DNA from: Methanomassiliicoccales archaeon UBA280
GTDB taxonomy: Archaea > Thermoplasmatota > Thermoplasmata > SG8-5
Length of the DNA: 12,721 nt
Direction of reading: 5' to 3'
NCBI GenBank assembly: GCA_002499085.1
Contig: DAKD01000020.1
Span: 1 to 12,721, forward strand
Below, one piece after another: positions 1 through 8,100 of this stretch. The position numbers were made by a program, and so were the translations under genes. Below the pieces are notes generated by a model. That model had not been told where the DNA came from and ran no database searches. It saw only the letters and a list, made by a program, of their open reading frames with translations. Positions within the stretch are counted from its first letter, which is position 1, and the number at the start of each line of letters is the position of its first letter.

Positions 1-28
1 GTGATATAAAGATATCGTAGTCAATGTT

Positions 29-38
29 CTTATATATA
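29..38. promoter_or_regulatory. TATA-like box at the left edge
   Basis: CTTATATATA is a good archaeal TATA-like sequence in an A/T-rich stretch. It is nearly symmetric, so direction is unclear. On the plus strand no useful reading frame starts about 25 nt downstream (the ATG near 71 is followed at once by a stop). On the minus strand the start site would fall near position 10, so it may drive a gene lying left of the window. Seen: the sequence only; direction and use are inferred. Confidence 0.3.
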
Positions 39-52
39 CATAGTTAGCATGC

Positions 53-59
53 AAAAAAA
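53..59 (-). terminator. Candidate T-tract terminator after archease
   Basis: The plus strand carries seven consecutive A residues, which read as T7 on the minus strand, about 130 nt past the archease stop. Archaeal RNA polymerase often stops at T-runs without a hairpin, so this is the best candidate end for the archease transcript. No strong hairpin precedes it on that strand. Confidence 0.35.
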
Positions 60-102
60 GAGTATTGCTTATGAATTATTAGATGCCCCGCCCACCTGAA
101 TT

Positions 103-128
103 TGGGAGCTTTTTCCCAGGGCTTTTTT
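103..128 (+). terminator. Weak hairpin plus T-run, plus strand
   Basis: TGGGA (103-107) pairs with TCCCA (114-118) over a 6-nt loop and is followed by a T6 run at 123-128. The layout resembles an intrinsic terminator on the plus strand, but no plus-strand gene is visible upstream in the window. It could insulate the archease gene from a transcript coming from the left, or be chance. Confidence 0.25.
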
Positions 129-189
129 CCTGCCGGTTTCCCCGAGTCCAGCGTCTCCCGAACATTTCATCTTCCCGACTCCTCCCGTG

Positions 190-600
190 TCAGATGTCCA
201 GCAGCACCTGGATACTGTTCGTCTCCGGGTCCACTTCCAGCATGTGATAGGTTATGGCCTTGACATCCGTCTTGAGGTGGTGTATCTTGGGGTCCAGCTT
301 CTCGCCCATTATCCTGGCCTTCAGCTTTGTGCCCTCGATTTCCACCTCGAATTCCGAGAACAGCATGTCGTCCACGTCGCACAGGAACAGAAGCCTGGAA
401 AGCCAGTCCACGAGCAGCTGCTCCAGGTCGGGCGCCTCGCATTCCACTTTCTTGATTTTCAGGGGCTTGACCGCGGAGGCGTCGCACATCGTGTCGAACA
501 GGGCGTAGGCCGCGTTCCCGAATGCCTCGTTCATGGTCTTCCCGGATGTCCTCACCAAAACATCGGCCGTGTGGTCGATGAGCTCGTACCTCTCTGCCAT
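190..600 (-). CDS. Archease, RtcB RNA ligase cofactor
   Basis: A 136-aa protein recognisable as archease. The family promotes guanylylation and multiple turnover of RtcB, the 3'-phosphate RNA ligase that joins tRNA halves after intron removal, and acts in the cytoplasm. Visible hallmarks are DHTAD at residues 9-13, the LVDWLSRLLFLCD segment in the middle, the GEKLDPKIHHLKTDVKAITYH block in the last third, and a C-terminus ending in Asp-Ile. In characterised archeases the N-terminal HTAD Asp, a C-terminal Asp and the terminal carboxylate bind a metal ion; the equivalents here are D13, D135 and I136. The length is normal for archaeal members. The ATG at 600 is preferred because a TATA-like box lies about 27 nt upstream and no Shine-Dalgarno sequence is visible, suggesting a leaderless transcript. 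The upstream membrane-protein gene ends 33 nt away on the same strand. No rtcB is present in the window. Confidence 0.93.
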   Translation of the reverse strand: MAERYELIDHTADVLVRTSGKTMNEAFGNAAYALFDTMCDASAVKPLKIKKVECEAPDLEQLLVDWLSRLLFLCDVDDMLFSEFEVEIEGTKLKARIMGEKLDPKIHHLKTDVKAITYHMLEVDPETNSIQVLLDI

Positions 601-623
601 ATCCTTGTGTATGGGCTAGGGGG

Positions 624-631
624 TTAAAAAC
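624..631 (-). promoter_or_regulatory. TATA-like box for archease
   Basis: On the minus strand this reads GTTTTTAA, centred about 27 nt before the archease ATG at 600. It lies just outside the stop codon of the upstream membrane-protein gene (633-635). The spacing fits initiation at or next to the A of the ATG, so archease can probably be transcribed independently of the two genes before it. Confidence 0.5.
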
Positions 632-632
632 G

Positions 633-1175
633 TTATCTGCGCCGCCTCTCCCTTCTCTTGCCCTGCTTCTCCTTCTTCTCCTGCTTCTCCTGCCAGACCA
701 CGTATTTGTAGCTGAAGACGGCCAGCCCGACCAGGCCCAATGCCATCAATACGTAGTGGAGCGTGTAATTCTGCTCCGGGGCCTCCTCGGTGTGTATCTC
801 GGCGGTGTAATCCACATCTATGCCAGCCGTGGAATAGACCTGTATGAAAAACTCCCGGTCGAAGCCGTAATCCTCCGGAAAGGTCCTTGAGAAATCCCTC
901 ACCGGCTCGGAGGTGCTGAAGCTCACGTAGTAATTGTTCGGGTCTGACATCTTGGAGAGGGACACGGTGATGTTGCCCTCGCCCACGACATGGAAATCGA
1001 ATTCCAGGACATGGCCCGCCGGCACCGTGACAATGTAATACCGCGCCGGGTCGTTTGCGGGAAGCGTGTCCGTGCCCATATATCCCTCGGCGGGAACGTC
1101 CACCATTGTCTGCGCCGCCGCCTGGAAAGATGCAAGCAACAATGCCACTGCGGCCAGCGCACCCAGGAATCTCAG
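633..1175 (-). CDS. Signal peptide plus C-terminal TM membrane protein, non-canonical start
   Basis: I do not recognise the family. From 1175 the frame gives about 180 aa: an N-terminal secretion signal (Leu/Ala-rich, ending FQAAAQ near residue 22), an extracellular beta-rich domain of about 115 residues (YYIVTVPAGHVLEFDF, FFIQVYS) resembling pre-peptidase C-terminal or GOLD-like sandwiches, one TM helix (about 141-161, YVLMALGLVGLAVFSYKYVVW with flanks) and a strongly basic 19-residue cytoplasmic tail rich in Lys, Arg, Glu and Gln. The start is a puzzle. The frame stays open to 1415, but that upstream part overlaps the FtsZ-like gene out of frame and does not look like protein. In the signal-peptide region there is no ATG or TTG, and the only GTG (1148) would cut the signal in half. 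A CTG at 1175 overlaps the upstream TGA (CTGA), and an ATT lies at 1178; both follow a GGTGGTGGG stretch. Coupled initiation at CTG or ATT is my inference. An ancestral ATG lost by mutation or a sequencing error is the alternative. Confidence 0.72.
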   Translation of the reverse strand: MRFLGALAAVALLLASFQAAAQTMVDVPAEGYMGTDTLPANDPARYYIVTVPAGHVLEFDFHVVGEGNITVSLSKMSDPNNYYVSFSTSEPVRDFSRTFPEDYGFDREFFIQVYSTAGIDVDYTAEIHTEEAPEQNYTLHYVLMALGLVGLAVFSYKYVVWQEKQEKKEKQGKRRERRRR

Positions 1176-2098
1176 AATCCCACCACCGCCGTGACCCTGA
1201 GTCCCTGCTTCCTCTCCCCGGCATTGGCCGCTATCACGGGGCAGTCTTTGCCGGCCAATCTCAGGAAAAGCCTCAGTATCTCCGCCATGTCGCCGTGCAC
1301 ACCCCCGCCCTCTATAAAAAGGATTGCGGATTTCGGCTTCCTGGTGCCCAGTTCCAGCCATCTGGACTTTCCGAGCGCCTCGATGACTGCGAACTCGGCA
1401 TTGTCCCTGTCCCATTCGGCAGAGTCCATGGCCATGATCTTTCCCAGGGCCAGATGTTTCTCGAGCATGTCCAGGTCGTCGCTTCCGAAAGACCTGAGGA
1501 ACAGGTTTACGGGCGACGCCAGCACGCTGTTCATGACCCTGAGGGCGCTGTTGATTGGCAGGTTCGGGGCTTCAGAAAGTATCATGTCGTTGGGTATCAC
1601 GAGGGATGCGTCCGCGACCTGGATAAGCGCCTTCAGCTGGGTCGCGGCCCTTTCCCTCCTGGAACCGCCCTCGGCTGAAAACGGCACGCTGGCGACGCAG
1701 AAGCCTATGCTCCTGGAGACCGCGGCAGCCCTGGCGCCGACAACCGCGCCCCAGCCCCCGCTGAGGCCCCCGAGACCGGCGATTATGAACGTGATGTCCG
1801 CGCCCACAAGCGAGGAGGCCAGCTCCTTCTCGAACTCGCTGCCCGCGAGCCTAACCGACTTGGAGGATATCATGGCGTTCGACTCCAGTTCCCTGGCGCT
1901 GGCCACCATCAATTTTCCTGTTTTCAGGGAGGCCATTGCCAGCCTGTCCGAGCCCACTGCCACCCTGGCGGAACCATCGGGAAGGAGACCCTCTGCCAGT
2001 ATGTTGCGGCCCGTGCCCCCGCAGCCCACGAAGGCGACAGTCAGGGGGCGGCCACTGGGGCTTCGGATGATGACTGGCTCAACATTAGAAGGAGGCAT
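1172..2098 (-). CDS. Divergent FtsZ/tubulin-superfamily GTPase
   Basis: A 308-aa protein that aligns along its whole length with the FtsZ core. T1 loop: GCGGTGRN, residues 25-32, after a hydrophobic strand (LTVAFV). T4 region: AGLGGLSGGWG, 107-117, where FtsZ normally has GGGTGTG. T5/T6 region: VPFSAEGGSRRERA, 138-151, matching the FtsZ PFSFEG-type segment. IPND, 168-171, is kept. The T7 (synergy) loop appears as GSDDLDML, 205-212, keeping acidic residues where FtsZ has NxDxxD, but with the Asn replaced. The end matches the FtsZ second domain (LRVTAVVGF). There is no long linker or C-terminal peptide for FtsA/SepF-type anchors. It is probably a nucleotide-binding, possibly polymerising protein, but not the main cell-division FtsZ. 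The next gene starts at its stop codon and encodes a membrane protein, suggesting a partner. The ATG at 2098 has a TATA-like box about 27 nt upstream and no Shine-Dalgarno sequence. Confidence 0.85.
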   Translation of the reverse strand: MPPSNVEPVIIRSPSGRPLTVAFVGCGGTGRNILAEGLLPDGSARVAVGSDRLAMASLKTGKLMVASARELESNAMISSKSVRLAGSEFEKELASSLVGADITFIIAGLGGLSGGWGAVVGARAAAVSRSIGFCVASVPFSAEGGSRRERAATQLKALIQVADASLVIPNDMILSEAPNLPINSALRVMNSVLASPVNLFLRSFGSDDLDMLEKHLALGKIMAMDSAEWDRDNAEFAVIEALGKSRWLELGTRKPKSAILFIEGGGVHGDMAEILRLFLRLAGKDCPVIAANAGERKQGLRVTAVVGF

Positions 2099-2120
2099 GA
2101 CAAACCTAAATATCTATGGA

Positions 2121-2129
2121 ATTAAAAGG
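2121..2129 (-). promoter_or_regulatory. TATA-like box for the FtsZ-like gene
   Basis: Minus-strand CCTTTTAAT is centred about 27 nt upstream of the ATG at 2098, consistent with a leaderless transcript. A second A/T patch (minus-strand ATATTTA, 2113-2107) is too close to the start to serve as the TATA box for that ATG. The 68-bp gap to the upstream giant gene and this box suggest separate transcription. Confidence 0.45.
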
Positions 2130-2166
2130 ATTTGTATCCGTAATCTGTCTGCTTCCAGATTGCCGA

Positions 2167-5100
2167 TTACGGGGAATAGTTTCCCAACCATAATAGGGCT
2201 TTGTATGCGTATTGGACCTGAACAGACGTTTCAGTTATCCTGGAGAAGTCCCATGTTTGGGCAAGTATCCTGGAGTCCACGATTGTGTCTGCCGGGTAAT
2301 CGTCCGAATCATAGGAAAGGGCGAACACCTTCCTGTTCGCGGCATCGACAGCCGTGTCGTTCAGCGCGATCCTCGGTTTTTCGGGGATGTCGTTGTATGC
2401 CCAGTAATGGACCGTGTCAGTCCCTGCAACCCTCTCTTCCGTGTTTATCGGGATGTCGGCGAAATAATCAGTTACCGGGTGTGATTCGTTCCCGTAGATC
2501 TGGGGAGTGAGCGAGGCTGTGAATACGGGGAGCACGTTGATATGCATATATGTGCTGGCGAAAGTGGCCAGACCGGGAGTCGTGAGCGCTTCGGTCCAGA
2601 ATCCCTCACTGATGAGCCACAGGCTGCCGCCGTTCATGCCATCGACAACAGTTCCCGTGGGGGAACCTGTCAGGAATTTTTGAAGATTGGCCACATCGTC
2701 TGTTCTGTTTTCCCAGGGAGCGTTGGAGACTGTGAGAGTTTTGACTGTGGTATATCCCGTCATCCAGATCACAATGTCATAATTCATCAGAGGACAATCG
2801 CCGTAATCGTAGCCAGGACCGTCACTGCCGCTAACTGTCGTGAAATCATAATTGAAGTCAGCGGCTTCGAGGGAGGCGCGCATGAAGGATACTGTATCTG
2901 CATCGCTGAGGTCGTTCACATGGGCATCGTCATCGACCAACAAAATCCTTGGGGTCACAAAGATATGAGTAGAGTTTTGGTTATCGGAAGGGTCCGGGTC
3001 ATAGAAATCCTGTGTGATTGTGTATGGACTTACATCAGCCTTCACAATTATTGTGTGAGCTCCACCAGGGGAGGCCACCCATTCAATATGTGCGTCCGCC
3101 TGACCAAGCGACGGAATTAATATCGTAACCGGGTCGGAAACATTATCCCCTGTCATGTCCGCATTAATTAGATTGGCTGTGTCGTAAATGTCCCGGTAGA
3201 ACCAGACATCTACAAATGCATCGGCATTTCCCAGGTTTAAAATGGTTGATGTAATCGTTATTATATCCCCGTTGGTTGGCTCGGGATTGCTGAATGTGAT
3301 GTATTCATATATACCTGTTTCGGGATTATCCCCTTTTACAACAATCTGTGGTTTACCCGGGGTATTTTCAACAGTCCATATAGCATTAGCTGGCACATGA
3401 ACCCAGTAACCCTCTCCAGGGGTCATAAAATAAGTTGGTCCGACCTCTTTTATCAGACTTGGTTCTGCAAAGTCGAATACCTCGACCCGGTCTGCACCGG
3501 TGCCCCAGAATGCATTGGCCACGGTCTCGGTGAATGTGAGCGTTGGATACCCAACCAGATTCCAACCGGCATTTAACAGTATATCCGTGGCAACCGGTAC
3601 ATTCCCATAGATTACCAGGCTGCTCGATGAATCGGTCACGTGGAGCCAGAATCCCATCGTATTATCGATGCGTGCCAGGTCGTTCATGGAGCTTCCGATC
3701 CTGTATGTTTTCCACGGGTCCTGCGGGTCGTTGGAGTCATAGCATTTCACAACATCCCAGTTCCCAGATATCGAGGAGAACAGACATTCAACTCTATTAT
3801 CTACGGGAACAAGCGGGAATGAAAGTAGGTTCCAACCATTGTGAAGAGTGATATTGAACGATTCTCCTATAGAAGCGGTGAAGTTCCACGCGAAGTCAAG
3901 TTTGTTGCCGAAATAATCCGATGCGACAATCCTGCAGGTCACAACCTGGCCCTCGGTGAAGCCGCTTTCGTGCCAGTAAGAAACAGTGTATCCATCTGAA
4001 ATCGGGTCCAGATTGTAGAACACCATGAAGCCGCCCACATATAGTCGGACTGTGGCTGTATCGACCCCGGAAATATCATCAATGACATCAACAGAGATTA
4101 TAGGTGTGAGATTGAACGATTCGCCATTCACCGGTGGGTATTCGTTCATATGGTCCGGAGGGAAAGTATCACTGACACCATTGGGTAAGAGCGGATAATT
4201 GTCCTGGGCGAAATCGAATGCGTATGGCGTGTCGCCGATTCCGTCGCTGCCCGGAATATTCTGGCCTGAGCCTCTGAACATATCTGTTCCCGCATAATCC
4301 GACCAGTAATTGCCGCCCGAGGGGTAACCGTTGTCCCAGGAGTTCAGACCAAGGGAGTCATTTGCTTGGATTGAATTATTTATTATTATATTATGATAGA
4401 TGTGATTGAAAGTTGAATCTGTTAGGTCTAAACCAATCGCACTGTTCGAGATATTGTTATTTAATATATGATTATCATCACTCGAAACCATCCATATTCC
4501 ATAATTGAAATTGGAGTCGATATTGTTGGATTTCACCGTATTATTGTGTGCATTTGCCATATACATCCCGCACCAGGAATTGATAAAATTGTTCGACTCT
4601 ATGCGATTGTCATCGGCATTGATATTGATTCCCACACCCCAAATCGCTGAATGCACTATATTGTCCGTAAGGCTGTTATTATTCGACAAAGTCAACCCAA
4701 TACCTTCTCCTGGATCGGATACACCATTTAACGAAACATTATTACAATGTGAATACTGAAGGCAGATTCCACCAAACATGCATGAGTTGATTTCGTTGTA
4801 AATAATTACGCTCAAGTTTGATGATACAAGGAGAACACCACCGGATATATTTTCAATCAGAGAATTGTTGGCCACCATAATATATTCGGAATGATATAAA
4901 AATATTCCGTGGTCCTCACAATCGGTGAAAACATTATCCTGAATATTTCCTTTTTGTCCATGGTAGACAGTCAGGCCTGCGCAGGCCAAGGGATACCAAC
5001 AGGAAGGTGCTGCCCCGTGAAATTCATTAGATCTCACAGTAAAATGCTCAGTTGTATTGCCTATGAAAATACAGTACCCGTACCCGGTCCCATTGATGTC

Positions 5101-8100
5101 CCACCCTTCGATTATCCACGGGTTCCCTTCGGTCCCGTTCCCCGTGTCCCAGTTCACCACCCCGTGGGCCTCATCGAAATCCGCGTTGGAATTGATGCGG
5201 ATAGGAAGGTGCGGCATAAGCACTGTAATGTTAACCATGTCCGAGCCGAGGGCGGTGCTGCTCCCCTGGATTGCCCATTTTCCTGGTGTGTAATCGTAAT
5301 AATCGAATGTCGCGGACGATTGGCCTGCGGGAATTCTTAATAACAGGACATTGGTGGAGAGATAACTCCCGATGTAACCGTAGATGTTGCCTAGTTGATC
5401 TCCGTCCGGGCAGCAATAGTATTGGGCTCCGGAAGTATCAGCTATCCTCCACAGGTTGTACTCCAGGGTGCCGGATTCCAGGCATGCCGGGATAATGCCA
5501 GTGTCCGTGCAAAGGGCATTTGTGTAGTCATTGGTTTCGCCGGGCCAAGTCGTCAGGATTGTCGATGGTGTCGGCGGCATTGGGTGGCTCTCCAGGCCGA
5601 GGCCTACGGTGAATATCCTGACATCCGAAGTCGGGTACAGCATGCCAGTCCTGCTGTAATCCATGGAGCCGCCGTGCGTCATTGCCTCCAGCCACTGCGT
5701 GGACGTCGTGGGGTTGGCCCAGTCGAACGTGTACTTGCCCTTATGCTCGGTGTAAGTGAGATTGCCTGCTGACATTTCCGCCCAGGGAGCCCAGTAATCG
5801 CTTCCGCCCTCTATCCTGTAGGCCGCGAGGGGGGATTGGTCCGATGCATCGCTGTCGCAACCGTCAGAAAGTACAATAACCGTGGGCATCAGCGAGGGAT
5901 AGTCGTCCATGAACCATTCCGTGTCAAGGTAGGCTTCTCCTATCGCGTCCCAGAGTATGGTCTGGCCCGGGGGATTGTTCATGAGCGTGATTTCGTCGCG
6001 TATGTATTGGCGCCCGTCAATTTCTGAGCCGTTGATTATGCTCGTATATGTGTCTCCCAATCTTACAGGAGCCCTTGGGTACTGGTTTTTGTTTACGGGG
6101 TCGTTCTGCAGGCGCCCGCCTCCCACAGACTCCGTGGGCCCGGCCCAGCGCCTCTCGTTGTTCCCCTCGAAGTCCCAGATGCTGACGCATACCGAGTCGT
6201 TTGAAAGCTGGTTCAATAGGATGAGGGCGGCGTTTTTGGCTTTCTCGAGCCAGGTCAGTCCGTCCGTGGAATACCTCATGGACATGGACCTGGAGTCGTC
6301 GAAGACGAAGCTTACCAGAACCCCTTCGTTATATGACGGACAATATATCTGCCCGGTAGGCGAGTTTGTTGTCAGGCTGATGAATATGTCCTCTGTCGCG
6401 GTCGCAGTCTGGCCGGATTCGTTGCAGAGTGTGACGGTGAATGTTTTGTTTGTGTGGGGCAGCATCGAGTCGCCGTCCGGGGTGATCTCGAAGCGCGGGA
6501 AGTTTGGAGTGCTGTTTGTTGTCATGAATGTCCATGGATTGGGCACGATTCCAGCGACTAGGTAGTTTCCTGATACATCATGTGCGCTGGTGGTAACCTG
6601 GCAGATATAAGTAGCCAGAGGATAGAAGCTACTATGCGATATAGTAATCAAAGTGTTGCCGAGATTCCAGGAATAATACCAACCCATCGGGTTTGGTAGG
6701 CACAGGAACGCTGCCTGCACCGAGGCAGTGTCCATGGCCTCGCTGAACTCGACGATTATAGGTTGCGTCAAGTTTACACATGTCGATTGGTGTGCAGGGA
6801 CCACGGAGATTATGTAAGGCGGCGTCGGGTCGTATGTCCTGAAGCTCCAGGGATTTGGCACCGGGCCGTCGACAATCCCGTTGCCGGCAGTATCCTGGGC
6901 AGTAAGAACCGCGACCGTGTACAGCGTGGATTGGGCGAAGTTCGTGTGGGCTATCGTGAGCACTGTGTTCCCGCCGCTCCATGTAGGCAGCAGGCCGCCC
7001 GGGTTGGGCGATATCGAATATGTTACCGTTGCAGGGGCCATTGTCTCGCTGAATGTTATCACGATGTTCTGCGTTACCGCCACCATGACCGCTCCCGATA
7101 CCGGGACAGTGTCGTCTATGAACGGGGGGTTGTCCACCAGGGTCGTGAATATCCACGGATTGGGCACCGGCCCTGCAACCAGGTTGTTGCCAACCGTGTC
7201 CTGTGCGGCCGTGACCGTGAAGGTGTAGCTGGTCAGGCCGGCGAACATTGTGTGGCTCAGGGTGACTGTCCTGTCGCCGTTGCTCCATGCGGCAACCCAG
7301 CCGCCCGGGTTGGGTGTGCAAGTGTAAACAAGGCTCGCAGTGTTCATGGGCTTGCTGAAATCTATTATGACGTTCTGCGTCAGGAGCACGCCAGTCGCGC
7401 CGTTCACAGGCGTGGTGGCCACGATGGTCGGGGGCCCGACTGTTGTGAAGGTCCAGGGGCTGTACGATTCCATCGCTAGGCCCTCGTTCGCATCAATACA
7501 GTTGATTACCGATACAATGAATACAGTGCTGGGTGTGAAAGCAGCTGAATGGCTGAGCGTGACGATTGTTTCGCCTGCACTCCAGGTTTCCGTCCATCCT
7601 CCCGGGTTGGGGGATATGCTCCATGCCAGCGTCGTCGGGTTCATTGCCTCACTGAACGTGATGATCACGTTCGCGTCGACGGCTATGTCAAATGCCATGT
7701 CCGCCGGAACTGTGCTGACTATCCACGGGGCGACAGCTATGGTCCCTGTCAACTCCACGTCGTCCAGCATGAACTCGTCATCGTTGGTTCCGACTCCGCC
7801 TTCATTCTCGTCCATGCCAGCCGCCGCTGTGAACCTGATGATGAAATTATTGACCATGTTGTAGCCTGACAGGTCTACTGTGGCTTGGGCCCAATCTCCG
7901 GCATTGGTCTGCTGGTCCCCGTCATCAAGTATCGTGGAGTACCAGATTCCCGTGTGCCATGAGCCGTCCCAGACTGACAGGTAGGACCTCTCGTCGTTGT
8001 TCTCTATGTCCTGGTTGTCCCACCAGAATGTGAGCGCGGCAGCGGTGACTCCTGTCATGTCCACGGTCCTTTCGAGAATGTTATCAGCTCCGTTCGAGTC

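Noticed and set aside
1176..1415. N-terminal extension of the membrane-protein frame to an ATG at 1415
   Set aside because: The added 80 residues overlap the FtsZ-like coding region out of frame, are Gly/Arg-rich and would bury the signal peptide inside the protein.
990..2510. 506-aa open frame on the plus strand opposite the FtsZ-like gene
   Set aside because: It lies antisense to a clearly conserved FtsZ-family gene and spans its ends; the translation is Ser/Pro/Arg-rich with no domain. It is a shadow frame of G/C-rich codons.
4380..5060. CRISPR-like or short tandem repeat array in the A/T-rich part of the giant gene
   Set aside because: The recurring pattern is degenerate Asn-rich beta-helix coding turns in an unbroken frame; there are no identical repeats with unique spacers.
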